Assembly (NCBI GenBank): GCA_019637645.1
Contig: JAHBVH010000026.1
Location: 1-64,000, forward strand
Direction: 5' to 3'
Origin: Caldilineaceae bacterium
GTDB taxonomy: Bacteria; Chloroflexota; Anaerolineae; Caldilineales; Caldilineaceae
DNA: 64,000 nucleotides
Below the pieces are notes generated by a model, which was not told the DNA's origin, did not search any database, and saw only the letters and a program-made list of their open reading frames with translations. Positions 24,673-35,104 of the stretch are shown one piece after another (within the stretch, counting starts at the first letter, position 1; every line of letters starts with the position of its first letter). The position numbers and the translations under genes were made by a program.

Positions 24673-26904
24673 ATGGGATCAAAACGCTTTCAAATCCTCG
24701 CCCAACGCGAGATCAATCAAGAAACTTTTGTCGAACCTTGGGCCGAAGCGGGCCTGATTGTCACCGACAGCCCCTACGATCCCCAACCAAGTTTGCAGAT
24801 CGCGGCGGGCCAGGTAGTCGAGATGGATGGCAAAGCGCGTGCTGATTTCGATGCAATCGATCTTTGGATTGCCGATCATGCGCTCAACCTGTCCATCGCC
24901 GAAACCGCCATGGCGACCCCTTCGGCCCAGATCGCCCGCATGTTGGTCGATATCAACGTCACCCAAAGGGCAGTGCGGCAGCTGGTGGAGGGCTGCACGC
25001 CCGCCAAGCTCTGTGACATTATCCGCCACATGAATGTGTTGGAGATGATGATGGGGTTGGCTAAAATGCGCGTCCGGCGCACGCCCGCCAATCAAGCCCA
25101 TGTCACCAACTGGAAAGAACACCCCGCGCTCTTGGCTGCGGACGCGGCGGAGGCCGCCTTGCGTGGCTTTGCCGAAGTAGAGACGACCGTGCGCGTGGCG
25201 CGCAATGCCCCGTTTAACGCGCTGGCGATCTTGGTGGGCACCCAAACGGGCCGCGGCGGGGTGCTGACGCAGTGTGCCGTCGAAGAGCGATTGAGCCTGC
25301 AATTGGCGATGAAAGGGTTGACCACCTACGCCGAAACGCTCTCGGTCTATGGCACCGAACGGACCTTTGCCGATGGCGACGACACGCCGTGGTCCAAAGC
25401 CTTTTTGGCGTCGGCCTATGCCTCGCGCGGGGTCAAGGTGCGCTTCACCTCGGGCACCGGTTCCGAAGCGCTCATGGGCAATGCGGAGCAATGCTCGATG
25501 CTCTATTTAGAGGCGCGCTGTCTTTTGGTGACGCGGGGGGCGGGCAGCCAAGGGGTGCAAAACGGCTCAATCTCCTGTATTGCCCTGCCCGAAGCATTGC
25601 CCGGTGGCGTGCGCGCCGTGTTGGCCGAAAATCTCATCGCCTCGATGCTTGGGTTAGAATGTGCCTCGGGTAACGATGCCTTGGCCTCGCACTCGGCGAT
25701 CCGCAAAACAGCCAAGCTCATGTGCCAATTCATTCCCGGCACCGACTTTATTCATTCGGGCTATAGCGCCGTGCCCCGGCGTGATAATCTCTTTGGCGGT
25801 GGTAACTACGATGCCGAAGATTTTGACGACTACAATGTGCTCCAGCGCGATATGCAAGTTGATGCAGGTCTGCGCCCCATTACAGAGGAAGAAGCGCTGA
25901 CCATCCGACGGCGCGGCGCACAGGCCATTCAGGCCGTCTATGCCGAGCTGGGCTTCCCAGCCATTACCGATGCCGAGGTAGAGGCCGCCACCGCAGGCCA
26001 CAGCAGCGATGATATGCCCGACCGCGATCTGGTGACCGATCTGGCCGCGGCGGATGCTTTTCTGGCTAGTGACCAGACGATGCTGACGGTGGTGGACGCA
26101 CTGCAACGGCGTGGCTTTACGGAAACCGCGCACAATCTGTTGGAAATGGGCCGTCAGCGAGTTGCTGGCGATTATCTCCAACCTTCGGCAATCTTTGATC
26201 GCCACTTCCAAGTCTTGAGTGGCATCAATGATGTCAACGATTATACCGGCCCCACAACAGGCTACCGTCTCCAAGGGGAACGGTGGGCTGAGATTCAGCG
26301 CATTCCCCAAGCCAAATCGCCACGCGACTTTATCAATCCCCAGATCGGCGAGCCAACACCCAAGCTCGTGGATGGCGGCCCCGCCAAAGTAGGGACGCGG
26401 CAAGAAGTGATTGTCGCGGTGGGACCTGCCTTTAACCGCGAATTGACGCGCACCATTGGTGGGCTCGATCACCAAGCGGTGCTGGAAGCGCTCTTGACCG
26501 GCGTCGCCAAAGAAGGGCTGATCGCGCGGGTGGTCAAGGTGCACCACACCTCGGACTGTGCCGCGATTGGGCAGATCGGTGCCGAACTCAGTGGCTCGGG
26601 CATTAGCATTGGGATTCAATCGCGCGGGACGACGATCATTCACAAAAAGGGGTTGGCACGGCTCAACAACCTTGAACTCTTCCCCCAATCGCCGAGTCTG
26701 ACCCTAGAGACCTATGAAGCGATTGGCCGGAATGCAGCGCGCTATGCCAAAGGCGAAGCGACCAAGCCCGTTGGCGTGAAGATCGACAACTGGGCGCGCC
26801 TAAAGTTGATCGTTAAAACGGCCCTTCTCCATCGGCGAGAGACCGAAGCGATCACCGATGAACTGCCCTCCGAACTCTTCTTTGATTGGGAGCCCGAAGT
26901 TTGA
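24673..26904 (+). CDS. B12-dependent diol/glycerol dehydratase, fused large and medium subunits
   Basis: 743 aa. Residues ~1-555 match the large subunit of propanediol/glycerol dehydratase (SKRFQILAQREINQETFVEP, RNAPFNALAILVGTQTGRGG, FTSGTGSEALMG, SSD-type GAGSQGVQNGSIS, CASGNDALASHS). After a short linker, residues ~556-743 match the medium subunit (VIVAVGPAFNRELTRTIGGL, RVVKVHHTSDCAAIGQ, LSGSGISIGIQSRGTTIIH). Coenzyme-B12 radicals convert 1,2-diols to aldehydes. Klebsiella and Salmonella encode these subunits separately. The small subunit follows. No reactivating factor or microcompartment shell gene is in the window. Confidence 0.9.
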   Translation: MGSKRFQILAQREINQETFVEPWAEAGLIVTDSPYDPQPSLQIAAGQVVEMDGKARADFDAIDLWIADHALNLSIAETAMATPSAQIARMLVDINVTQRAVRQLVEGCTPAKLCDIIRHMNVLEMMMGLAKMRVRRTPANQAHVTNWKEHPALLAADAAEAALRGFAEVETTVRVARNAPFNALAILVGTQTGRGGVLTQCAVEERLSLQLAMKGLTTYAETLSVYGTERTFADGDDTPWSKAFLASAYASRGVKVRFTSGTGSEALMGNAEQCSMLYLEARCLLVTRGAGSQGVQNGSISCIALPEALPGGVRAVLAENLIASMLGLECASGNDALASHSAIRKTAKLMCQFIPGTDFIHSGYSAVPRRDNLFGGGNYDAEDFDDYNVLQRDMQVDAGLRPITEEEALTIRRRGAQAIQAVYAELGFPAITDAEVEAATAGHSSDDMPDRDLVTDLAAADAFLASDQTMLTVVDALQRRGFTETAHNLLEMGRQRVAGDYLQPSAIFDRHFQVLSGINDVNDYTGPTTGYRLQGERWAEIQRIPQAKSPRDFINPQIGEPTPKLVDGGPAKVGTRQEVIVAVGPAFNRELTRTIGGLDHQAVLEALLTGVAKEGLIARVVKVHHTSDCAAIGQIGAELSGSGISIGIQSRGTTIIHKKGLARLNNLELFPQSPSLTLETYEAIGRNAARYAKGEATKPVGVKIDNWARLKLIVKTALLHRRETEAITDELPSELFFDWEPEV

Positions 26905-26965
26905 AGCAGCTACCTTACTCATCCTATTTTGTGCATCGGCTATGGCTGGAAAGCGGGGCAGTGGT

Positions 26966-27373
26966 ATGAAAGAGCAAGCGATAAAATATCCCCTCATGGA
27001 AAATGCCGCGGATGAGTTACAAGCGGCCAGTGGGCGTCCGGTAGCGGCGATTGGGGTGGAGACGCTAGCCGAACTATCGCCCGATGATCTGCGTATTGGC
27101 GCGGCAACCTTGCGCGCCCAAGCCGCGGTGGCCCACCAGGCTGGGTTTACCCAATTGGCCGAAAATCTAACCCGCGCCGCTGAGTTAACCGCTGTACCGA
27201 ACGATGAATTGCTCCGCATGTATGAAATCATGCGGCCAGGCCGTTCAACCTATGCTCAACTCCAGGCCCTAGCAACCACGTTGGCGGAGCGCTATCGCGC
27301 GACAACAACTGCCGCCATGGTGCGCGAAGCCGCCGAGGTCTATCGGCAACGCAATTTGGTCAAGCGTGCATGA
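26966..27373 (+). CDS. Diol/glycerol dehydratase small subunit
   Basis: 135 aa. ATG 26966 is chosen by similarity (KEQAIKYPLMENAADELQAA, PDDLRIGAATLRAQAAVAHQ, EIMRPGRSTYAQLQALATTL), the usual PduE/DhaB3 pattern including the LRPGR-type motif. The frame is open 36 codons further, overlapping the previous gene. It lies 61 nt after the fused large-medium subunit gene and completes the enzyme. The Shine-Dalgarno is weak. Confidence 0.88.
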   Translation: MKEQAIKYPLMENAADELQAASGRPVAAIGVETLAELSPDDLRIGAATLRAQAAVAHQAGFTQLAENLTRAAELTAVPNDELLRMYEIMRPGRSTYAQLQALATTLAERYRATTTAAMVREAAEVYRQRNLVKRA

Positions 27374-27576
27374 CTATTCTTTCTGTTCGAATGGCGGGCT
27401 AGCAGGGTGGCTAGTTGACAACGTGATTGGCATTGCGGTAGCCAAAGAGCAGCCTATTTATCGGTGATACATCATTTGTTCTGCGGTAATCCTCCAAATG
27501 ATCGATGGGCAAAAGAAAGCGCGACCTGTATGCTGATGGGTAGATAACAGTGCTTGTGGTAGACAAGAGATAAAGC

Positions 27577-29583
27577 ATGAAAGTCCGTGGCCACCCCCTT
27601 GTTGAGTTACTATTGCTTGGTTTCCTGGCCTGTCTCTGGAGCATCCTGGCCATCACTTTTGATTTCTATGAAACGCTCCATGCCTGGCTTGTCAAGCACG
27701 AGCAATGGGAGCTTGATGAACTCTTTGTGATTAGTTGGTTTCTGGCCTTGCTTATCGCTTGGTATACCGGTCGTCGCTATGCTGCGACCCGTTACGAAGC
27801 AAATTACCGAGCACAACTGGAAGAAACTTTGCGCCAAGCGCAGACGGAACTGGCCGCCCAACTGGACAGACACACTGCCGCTTGGCAGCAGATCAACGCC
27901 GAACTCCAAGCCGAGATTGTTGTACGCGAACAAGTAGAACAGGAATTGCAGCAGACGAACCAACAGCTAGAGCAGACCCAAGATCTATACCGACGCGCCA
28001 TTATTGCTGTCGATGCGGTACCTTACGAACGAGAGTATGCGACTGATTCCTTTGTCTTTATGGGGGATGCCATCGAAGAGATCACAGGGTACGCCCCCCA
28101 TGAAGTCACAGCTGAACTTTGGAATGCTATCTCGGTCGAAACCATTATGCGCGGTGATGCAGAGGGGTTGAGTGTCGCGGAAGCGATTGAACGAACTCGC
28201 TCGGGAGAATTTCACCGGTGGCGCTGCGATACACGAATCATCACGCGGAGTGGTGGCGAACGGTGGGTGGTCGATGCTTCAATCGAAGTCTTTGATGAAC
28301 AGCAGCGTCCCCGTAGTTCGATTGGGATCCTCTTTGATATTACTGACCGCAAACAGGCCGAGCTCGAATTACAAGAGACAAACCACCGCCTGGCTGAAGC
28401 GCTCGCCCAACTGCAACAGACACAACAGCAGTTGATCCAGCAGGAACGGCTGAGTGCAATGGGCACGATGTCGAGCGGCATTGCCCATGACTTCAACAAC
28501 CTACTAGCACCGATCTTGGGCTTTACCGAGCTATTACTATTGCGTTTCGATAGCAAGCCTAATGCCGACAAAGAGCGGCGCTACTTACAGGCGATTCACA
28601 CTGCCGCCCAAAACGCCGCTGCCGTAATCAGCCGTCTGCGCGAGTTCTACCGCTACCGGCCCGAGGCCGAGCCACAACTACCCGTGGATCTGCATCAGGT
28701 GGTTGAGCAAGCGATCCTATTGACCCAACCCCATTGGAAAGATCAAGCCTTAGCCGACGGGCTGCTGGTCCAGATCGAAACCGACTTACAGCCGGTGCCG
28801 TTAATCGCGGGCAATATGGCCGAGTTGCAAGAGATGCTAGCCAACTTGATCCTGAATGCGGTCTATGCGCTAACGGATGAAGGGAAAATCTTTATCCGCG
28901 TCTATGTCACAAGCGCCACTGCGCACCAGCTTACTACGCAGCCCGCACCAGAATCTGTTGTGCTGACGGTTAGCGACACCGGGGCTGGGATGGATGAAGA
29001 GACGCAGCGCCGCTGTTTTGAACCCTTTTTCTCTACCAAAGGGAATGCCGGTACGGGCCTAGGCTTGGCTGCCGTCTATGGGATCGTTCAACGGCACCAC
29101 GGGAAGATCACTATCATGAGCACTATCGGCAAAGGTACTACCTTCTCTATTCATCTGCCTGTTCCTGCCCATCCCCCCGCAATTCATCGTCCTGTCGAGT
29201 GGCAAACCATCGAAAAGCAGCGTATTCTGGTCGTGGAGGATGATGAACTCGTGCGCGAGGTGATCGTGGCGGCTTTGCAGCATGGTCAACACGCGGTGAC
29301 GGTGGCGACCAATGGCTGGGAGGGGTTAGAAAAATTTCGGAGGGAGTGCTTTGATCTAGTGATCACTGATCGCGCTATGCCCAAGTTGAATGGTGACGGC
29401 GTCGCGGCCGCGCTACAGGAGATGGGCGCGACTGTCCCAGTGATACTGCTGACGGGCTTTGGCGAATTCATGAATGCCAGCGATGAACTTCCCAAAGGCG
29501 TGGATTATGTGATCAGCAAACCCTTTACCCTCGATACGTTACAGAACGCCATTGCCCAAGCCATGTCGAGGGCGGCCCCTTGA
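27577..29583 (+). CDS. Hybrid sensor histidine kinase with PAS and receiver domains
   Basis: 668 aa. Two N-terminal helices (~10-28, ~48-64) form a membrane hairpin. A long coiled coil (~75-145) and a PAS domain (~150-265, ending FDITDRKQ) follow. The HisKA domain has the phospho-His in SSGIAHDFNNLLAPI (His ~304), and the HATPase has NLILNAVYAL, SDTGAGMDEE and GTGLGLAAVYG. A C-terminal receiver (~545-660) has acidic pair VVEDDELV, Asp ~598 in VITDRAMPK and Lys in YVISKPF. The kinase likely passes phosphate to its own receiver and then to a separate histidine phosphotransferase or regulator, none of which is adjacent. It is a single gene on the plus strand, convergent with recG. Confidence 0.92.
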   Translation: MKVRGHPLVELLLLGFLACLWSILAITFDFYETLHAWLVKHEQWELDELFVISWFLALLIAWYTGRRYAATRYEANYRAQLEETLRQAQTELAAQLDRHTAAWQQINAELQAEIVVREQVEQELQQTNQQLEQTQDLYRRAIIAVDAVPYEREYATDSFVFMGDAIEEITGYAPHEVTAELWNAISVETIMRGDAEGLSVAEAIERTRSGEFHRWRCDTRIITRSGGERWVVDASIEVFDEQQRPRSSIGILFDITDRKQAELELQETNHRLAEALAQLQQTQQQLIQQERLSAMGTMSSGIAHDFNNLLAPILGFTELLLLRFDSKPNADKERRYLQAIHTAAQNAAAVISRLREFYRYRPEAEPQLPVDLHQVVEQAILLTQPHWKDQALADGLLVQIETDLQPVPLIAGNMAELQEMLANLILNAVYALTDEGKIFIRVYVTSATAHQLTTQPAPESVVLTVSDTGAGMDEETQRRCFEPFFSTKGNAGTGLGLAAVYGIVQRHHGKITIMSTIGKGTTFSIHLPVPAHPPAIHRPVEWQTIEKQRILVVEDDELVREVIVAALQHGQHAVTVATNGWEGLEKFRRECFDLVITDRAMPKLNGDGVAAALQEMGATVPVILLTGFGEFMNASDELPKGVDYVISKPFTLDTLQNAIAQAMSRAAP

Positions 29584-29596
29584 AGAACGTCGTTCC

Positions 29597-29629
29597 AGGG
29601 CTGACCAGTTCGGAAAACCGGTCAGCCCT
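29597..29629. terminator. Hairpin between convergent hybrid kinase and recG
   Basis: Arms AGGGCTGACC (29597-29606) and GGTCAGCCCT (29620-29629), with further GTT/AAC pairing inside. It could stop transcription from both sides. The CTGACC core resembles the element at 32.3 kb. Confidence 0.55.
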
Positions 29630-29642
29630 AGGGTTCCTGCCT

Positions 29643-32207
29643 CTAATTAATATCACCGTGGCCGCGCCAGAAGCGCCATACCTGTTTTTGTAAAGAAACA
29701 TGGTCGCGGAGCTCAGGATCTCTTTCAAAGATCTGTTGAGCGGCTTCGCGGGCAATGGCGAGCGTGGCGACATCGCTTAAATGGGCCATGCGCAGTTCGG
29801 GCAGGCCACTCTGCTTGGTGCCCAAAAATTCACCAGGCCCCCGTAACGCTAGATCTTTCTCGGCCAAGGCAAAGCCATCGTTCGTCTCCGCTAGGGCACG
29901 CAGCCGCTCTTGGGCATCCGGGCTTTCGGCTTTGCTCACCAAGGCGCAATAGCTGGCATGCTGCCCACGCCCCACCCGCCCCCGGAACTGATGGAGCTGG
30001 GCTAGGCCAAAGCGCTCGGCATCTTCAATGACGATCACCGATGCGTTGGGCACATCGATCCCCACCTCGATCACGCTGGTGCTGACCAAAATAGGGTACT
30101 CCCCAGCGGCAAAGGCCCGCATGATCTCATCTTTTTCACTGCCACTCATGCGGCCATGGAGGAGCCCCAGCCGTAGATCGGGAAAGATCTCCTGGCCGAG
30201 CCGCTGATGTTCTTCCACGGCTGCGCCAACATCCAGCTTATCACTCTCTTCAACCAACGGGTAGACAATAAAGGCTTGCCGACCAGCTTCGACTTCGCGC
30301 CGGAGAAACTGATAGAGCCGTTCCCGTTCGCTGGGCCGGAAGGTCTTGGTCTTGATCTCAATCCGTCCTGGGGGCATTTCATCAATGACGCTGACATCGA
30401 GATCGCCATAGATGGTCATTGCCAAGCTGCGGGGAATGGGCGTCGCACTCATCACCAGCAGATGGGGTTGTTTGGCACTTTTGGTGCGCAGGGCGCCCCG
30501 CTGTTCCACCCCAAAGCGGTGCTGCTCGTCCACCACCACAAAGCCCAGTTGGTTAAACTCCACTTGTTCTTGGATCAGGGCCGTAGTGCCAATCACAATG
30601 TCGATCGCTCCCGTGCGCAGCCCTGCCAAGATCCGCTCGCGTTCTGCGCCAATCACGCGGCCCGTCAAAAGGGCAACTTCGAGTGGTTGCCCATCGGGCC
30701 GTTGGAGATCGGCCAGCAGGCGGCTAATCCCACGGTGATGTTGTTCGGCTAAAATTTGGGTAGGTGCCAATAGCGCGGATTGCACGCCATTGGTGCTGGC
30801 GATCCACATCGCTCCCGCCGCCACTGCCGTCTTCCCACTGCCTACATCCCCTTGCACCAGGCGGGTCATGGGCATCGTACGGCTAATATCAGCGGTAATT
30901 TCTGTCAGCACCCGTTGTTGCGCGCCGGTGAGCGCAAAGGGCAGGCGTTCGGTAAATTGTTGGAGCAGGGCCGGATCGCTAATCAACGCATGGGCTTGGG
31001 TGCGTTGCAACTCCCGGCGGCGTTGTAGCACACCCAGTTGGATATAGAGAAACTCTTCAAAAGCCAACCGGCGACGAGCACGCGTCAATTCTTCCTGATC
31101 TTCGGGAAAATGAACCTGTTGAAGGGCGGTGGGTAAGTCGGGCAACCCATAGGTGTCGCGCAGCGCAGTTGGCAGCGGATCCGCCATAAAATAGGCAAAT
31201 TCCTCGAGTGCTTGGCGGATGAGTTCGCGTAGCCGTTTTTGACTCACGCCTTCAGTCAGCGCATAGACCGGTGCCAAACGCCCGGTCGAGACCATCTCGG
31301 TGTCGGCGTCCTCAAAGAGGGGGTTATCTAGTGTCTTCTGCCCCATATAGAGCCCAACTTTGCCGCTAAGGCGCAAGGTCGAACCCGGTTTTAGCTGCTT
31401 GACAATATATTTGTTCCACCAGGTGGCGTGGAGCGTACCCGTACCGTCGGCCACAATGCCCTGCACCATTTCACGCTTCATGCTGATCTTGCGTGTTTTC
31501 ACATCCCACAAATTGGCAATGATCGTGACTTGCTCACCCGGCTCCAGTTGATCGATTGTGCGCAACTGGCTGTAGTCTTCGTGGCGTACGGGCAGGTGCC
31601 AGAGGAGATCGACCACTTTGTGAATAGTAAGCCGCGTCAAGTTCTCTGCTGTAGCCTCGCCCACGCCACTGAGGATGGTTGGCGCGGCTTGCAGATCGTG
31701 GGGGGTGCGATTGGCCCGCTCTTGCTGGCGCTGCTGGCGACGAACGCGTTCGCGGGCCACGTGGGTTGGCTCGGGTGGTGGATAGGCGGCATAGGCCCCA
31801 TGTTCATCTTCCACAATTTCGACATCACTGTCATCCCAATCGGCCTCTTCCGCACTGGCTTCGGCTTGGTCGGCAGCCAGGGGAGCAATCGGGTCGGCGG
31901 CTGTCGTTGGGGCGCGATCGCCAACCAACTCGTCCAATAAGGTATCGAGATCGTCAACCTCCCCGAGCAAGACCGCGCGTAGCTTGCTCGCAACCGCTGG
32001 CCGTTGCTGTTGATTGACCGTTTCGTAGTGGGCCATGAGCGCAAGGATTACCTGAATTAAATTTTCATCCAAAGCGGCCGCGTCGGCATCTTCGCGCCAA
32101 CGTTCGCCCATGGCTAGCAAGCCGCCAATCACCGAACGGTTGCGCCAGTTTTGCTTTTCTTCTAGATCAAGGACACGTAACAGACGGGTGAGCACTGGAG
32201 TGGTCAT
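29643..32207 (-). CDS. recG: ATP-dependent DNA helicase RecG
   Basis: 854 aa from ATG 32207. The first ~215 residues are an extension ending in an acidic then Arg-rich linker ([26 protein letters not shown]). Then come a wedge/OB domain ([35 protein letters not shown]), helicase motif [13 protein letters not shown], Ia [50 protein letters not shown] and [11 protein letters not shown]. RecG regresses stalled replication forks and branch-migrates Holliday junctions. The core is complete. The long acidic N-terminus is not in E. coli RecG (693 aa) and its role is unknown. Confidence 0.95.
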   Translation of the reverse strand: MTTPVLTRLLRVLDLEEKQNWRNRSVIGGLLAMGERWREDADAAALDENLIQVILALMAHYETVNQQQRPAVASKLRAVLLGEVDDLDTLLDELVGDRAPTTAADPIAPLAADQAEASAEEADWDDSDVEIVEDEHGAYAAYPPPEPTHVARERVRRQQRQQERANRTPHDLQAAPTILSGVGEATAENLTRLTIHKVVDLLWHLPVRHEDYSQLRTIDQLEPGEQVTIIANLWDVKTRKISMKREMVQGIVADGTGTLHATWWNKYIVKQLKPGSTLRLSGKVGLYMGQKTLDNPLFEDADTEMVSTGRLAPVYALTEGVSQKRLRELIRQALEEFAYFMADPLPTALRDTYGLPDLPTALQQVHFPEDQEELTRARRRLAFEEFLYIQLGVLQRRRELQRTQAHALISDPALLQQFTERLPFALTGAQQRVLTEITADISRTMPMTRLVQGDVGSGKTAVAAGAMWIASTNGVQSALLAPTQILAEQHHRGISRLLADLQRPDGQPLEVALLTGRVIGAERERILAGLRTGAIDIVIGTTALIQEQVEFNQLGFVVVDEQHRFGVEQRGALRTKSAKQPHLLVMSATPIPRSLAMTIYGDLDVSVIDEMPPGRIEIKTKTFRPSERERLYQFLRREVEAGRQAFIVYPLVEESDKLDVGAAVEEHQRLGQEIFPDLRLGLLHGRMSGSEKDEIMRAFAAGEYPILVSTSVIEVGIDVPNASVIVIEDAERFGLAQLHQFRGRVGRGQHASYCALVSKAESPDAQERLRALAETNDGFALAEKDLALRGPGEFLGTKQSGLPELRMAHLSDVATLAIAREAAQQIFERDPELRDHVSLQKQVWRFWRGHGDIN

Positions 32208-32331
32208 AGCTGATCTCAAATCGGTTAAGTCGTAAAGTTGTCCGGTTGGCGAGTCTAGCTGACCAGACAACCGCTGGCCTGACTGTGCACCTAACCAACT
32301 GCTAGTACGACAATTACATACCTTATCGGGC

Positions 32332-32405
32332 TTACGCAATGCGAGAGCTGACCGATTCTGAAAACCGGTCAGCTCTCCGGCGACAGACTAACCTGTATGC
32401 GTAAC
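32332..32405. repeat. Dispersed palindromic element with a different core
   Basis: The ends TTACGCA (32332-32338) and TGCGTAAC (32398-32405) match those at 3 kb and 54 kb. The hairpin core differs: GAGAGCTGACC (32343-32353) and GGTCAGCTCTC (32367-32377). It lies between degV and recG, both on the minus strand. Confidence 0.8.
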
Positions 32406-32418
32406 TCCTAACCTTCAA

Positions 32419-33276
32419 TTACATACCTTCGTAGACAACGACGCCAATCATATTGGGGCCGACATGGACGCCCAAGCTGGGCGGATAGTCGAGCCGGCTG
32501 ACGGGCACGCGGGGCAGGGTTTCTTGTAATCGTTCAACAAGCTGATCGGCGGGCTGCGCATAGGCGTGCTGCATAATGCCGATCCGTTCGACGCTGGCAA
32601 ATTCCACCACAAACTCGTTGAGTTTCTCGACTACTTCCTCATAAGTTTGGACTTTTTCCAAGGGCATCAGCTTGCCTTCTTCCATCATCAACAGTGCCTT
32701 GATGCCCAACATGGAGCCTAATACACTCTGGGATGGGCTAAGTTGGGCGCTGCGTTCCAGGTAGTGCAAGCTTTCGGCAAAGAGCGCAACATAGAGATGG
32801 GGAATCGCCCCATTGACAATGCGGGCAATTTCATGGACATTGGCCCCGGCCTCGGCGGCTTTGGCGGCTTTTTCGACTAAGATGCCCAACCCATAGGAAG
32901 TGCTGAGGCTGTCAAAGACGCGAATGGTATAGCGCCCTTTGAGCATTTCGGCGGCGCGGCGCGCCTGCTGCCACATTTGGCTCAGTTGGCTGCTCGTGTG
33001 GATCGAAATGATCTCTTCCGCGCCATCTTTTAGCCCGGTGTAGGTATCCAGAATCATATTCACATCGGCGGCTACCACTTCGGGGAGGCGATTCAGCCCC
33101 GCGCTTTGGGCTTCGCTCAGCTTTTTAAAAAGCTCATCGGCGGTAAAATCTGCATCTTCTTCATACATCGCGCCGCCAATTTTGATGCGATGGGGAATGA
33201 CCTCGATCGCATATTTCTCTTTGACTTCAGGCAGTAAAAAAACATTACTGTCGGTTACAATGCGTACTTTTCCCAT
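32419..33276 (-). CDS. degV: DegV family protein
   Basis: 285 aa. The start [14 protein letters not shown] carries the DegV TDS motif; further blocks are [27 protein letters not shown] and a C-terminal half ending [14 protein letters not shown]. DegV/FakB proteins bind a fatty acid. In Firmicutes they present it to the kinase FakA. No FakA (DAK2-domain) gene is in the window, so this role here is an inference. The gene is divergent from rpmB and upstream of recG on the minus strand. Confidence 0.92.
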   Translation of the reverse strand: MGKVRIVTDSNVFLLPEVKEKYAIEVIPHRIKIGGAMYEEDADFTADELFKKLSEAQSAGLNRLPEVVAADVNMILDTYTGLKDGAEEIISIHTSSQLSQMWQQARRAAEMLKGRYTIRVFDSLSTSYGLGILVEKAAKAAEAGANVHEIARIVNGAIPHLYVALFAESLHYLERSAQLSPSQSVLGSMLGIKALLMMEEGKLMPLEKVQTYEEVVEKLNEFVVEFASVERIGIMQHAYAQPADQLVERLQETLPRVPVSRLDYPPSLGVHVGPNMIGVVVYEGM

Positions 33277-33453
33277 AGCAAGATCTTTTCCATCGTTCTT
33301 GGTCTATCAATTTCATCATACAAGTGCCCTGAATGGGCGGCTGTCGATCGCGCGGCACCAATATCAAACAAGCGCCTGATCCAACTGGGGCAGGTCGGAT
33401 TCCTGGCTGACTTTGCCGCACAGCCAAAATAAAACCCTAATTCCCCAATCAGT

Positions 33454-33482
33454 TTGACAGTAGATTCAGCTTATGTTAGCAT
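33454..33482 (+). promoter_or_regulatory. Probable rpmB promoter
   Basis: A perfect -35 TTGACA (33454-33459) is followed 17 bp later by TAGCAT (33477-33482), 128 bp before rpmB. The leader between them is AT-rich with no obvious structure. Confidence 0.65.
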
Positions 33483-33609
33483 AAAAAGGTTGCGAAATTA
33501 ATGCAAAAATTCGTCTACACGGAAAACTTTACCTTTGAATGGTCCTTAAAGGTTCCATTGAAAGTGATTTAGATAGGTAGCATTCGCTATTTTAGGGAGG
33601 ATTTTCTCA

Positions 33610-33792
33610 ATGGCCCAATGTCAAAACTGTGGTCGGGGTCCGCAATTCGGTAATAATCGCCCCTGGTCACGCAAAGCCACTCGGCGGCGCTGGAATGTCA
33701 ATGTGCAAAAGGTTAATGTAATGGAAAAGGGCGAAGTTGTCTCGAAGCGCTTGTGCACTTCCTGCGTTCGCACGCTTTCCAAGACCAAATAA
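33610..33792 (+). CDS. rpmB: 50S ribosomal protein L28
   Basis: 60 aa; GGGAGG lies ~10 nt upstream. [20 protein letters not shown] and a C-terminal LCTSCVRTL give two CxxC pairs, so this is the zinc-binding (C+) form of L28, and the middle is basic (RKATRRRWN). It is part of the large ribosomal subunit. The gene stands alone with its own promoter and a strong terminator, not linked to rpmG. Confidence 0.95.
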   Translation: MAQCQNCGRGPQFGNNRPWSRKATRRRWNVNVQKVNVMEKGEVVSKRLCTSCVRTLSKTK

Positions 33793-33822
33793 GTGCAATG
33801 GCTTGGTTTCCCGGTGTTACAT

Positions 33823-33855
33823 AAAATCGCCTGACAGCTGTCAGGCGATTTTTTT
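33823..33855. terminator. Rho-independent terminator, bidirectional
   Basis: A perfect palindrome centred between 33837 and 33838, with core ATCGCCTGACAG/CTGTCAGGCGAT, is followed by a run of seven T on the plus strand and by T-rich sequence on the minus strand. It serves rpmB and the convergent rlmN gene, which ends at 33854. Confidence 0.9.
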
Positions 33856-35017
33856 ATCCTTTGACCGCTCTTTTCGCCGCCACTGCACGCCGTAGCTGCC
33901 CACAGCCCGCATTGATCTCAATCCCCCGCCGTAAACGAATGGTGGCCGCTACACCATAGCCCTGTAAGATCTGGACAAACGCCTGTGTATCCGCATCTGT
34001 CGATGGCTGATAGGGGCTGTCTGGAATTGGATTGAGCGGAATCACGTTGACATGACAGAGCAACGGCTGTAACTTCTGTCCCAATTCATGGGCATCCTCG
34101 GGCCGATCATTGATGCCTGCCATGAGGGCATACTCAAAGGTGACGCGGCGATGGGTCTTGGCACTATAGCGTTGGACTGCCGCTAACAGCGCATCGACCG
34201 CAAAGCCTTTGTTCACCGGCACGAGCTGTGTTCGCAAGGCATCGTTGGGCGCGTGCAAACTCACCGCCAGATTGATCTGGAGATCCTCATCGGCCATGCG
34301 GTCGATCATCGGCACAAGACCGACCGTGCTCAAGGTGATATGGCGCGCTCCCAAGCCAAAGCTATCTTCGGCGGTGAGGCGATGTAAAGCTGTCCAGACA
34401 TTCTGATAGTTATGGAGCGGTTCCCCCATGCCCATGAGCACAATGTTGGTTACCTGGGTTGGCCGTTCCACCGCCATGACCGGATCTTGGGTGGGGGTAG
34501 CTAAGTAGCGCGCAAAAAAGAGCACCTGCGCCACAATTTCGCCCGCGGTCAAGTTACGGGCTAGCCCCCCTTGTGCCGTGGCACAAAAGGTACAGCCCAT
34601 CGCACAGCCAGCTTGGCTACTAATGCAGAGGGTGCGCCGCTTATCATAGAGCATGAGCACCGCTTCGATAGTATGCCCATCGTGGAGCCGGAAAAGCACC
34701 TTCTGCGTATCTGCGGCCAACGACACAACCTGTGTCACCGGCGTGAGCGGATCGATCAAGGCCCCGGCCTTGAGTTGTTCCCGGAACTCCTTCGGCAGAT
34801 TGCTCATCTCATCAAAATTGGCCGAATAGCGTTTATACAGCCAATCCCAAAGCTGGCGCGCGCGAAACTTCGGCTGCCCCAGGCTCACGACATATTCCGT
34901 AAGCTCGGGCAACGCAAGATCGAGCAATGGCACCCGTTCGATTGCCCGCTGATCCGGTTGGTTCACTGCCGTGGTTGGATCTGCCACCACAGGTGTTAGC
35001 GTAATGACTGCCTTCAT
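33854..35017 (-). CDS. rlmN: Radical SAM 23S rRNA adenine-C2 methyltransferase
   Basis: 387 aa from ATG 35017; a GTG at 35035 is an alternative because the AAGGG before 35017 is too close. The N-terminus is a helical domain ([19 protein letters not shown]). The radical-SAM triad is CAMGCTFC, with [24 protein letters not shown] and VSLHAPND typical of RlmN. A conserved C-terminal Cys (INAGCGQLR) forms the covalent intermediate. It methylates C2 of A2503 in 23S rRNA and A37 in some tRNAs, using two SAM molecules and a 4Fe-4S cluster. Both catalytic Cys are present. Confidence 0.95.
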   Translation of the reverse strand: MKAVITLTPVVADPTTAVNQPDQRAIERVPLLDLALPELTEYVVSLGQPKFRARQLWDWLYKRYSANFDEMSNLPKEFREQLKAGALIDPLTPVTQVVSLAADTQKVLFRLHDGHTIEAVLMLYDKRRTLCISSQAGCAMGCTFCATAQGGLARNLTAGEIVAQVLFFARYLATPTQDPVMAVERPTQVTNIVLMGMGEPLHNYQNVWTALHRLTAEDSFGLGARHITLSTVGLVPMIDRMADEDLQINLAVSLHAPNDALRTQLVPVNKGFAVDALLAAVQRYSAKTHRRVTFEYALMAGINDRPEDAHELGQKLQPLLCHVNVIPLNPIPDSPYQPSTDADTQAFVQILQGYGVAATIRLRRGIEINAGCGQLRRAVAAKRAVKG

Positions 35018-35104
35018 CCCTTCATTGTAGCGCACCCGTGCGCGCGGGTCAAAAAGTCATGGTGGGGAAAGGAAAGCGAAAAGGCGGTTGCGCTTGCGTG
35101 GTTT

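Noticed and set aside
24679..25491. Long minus-strand frame opposite the diol dehydratase
   Set aside because: The plus-strand dehydratase motifs are complete; the minus frame is a GC-driven shadow.
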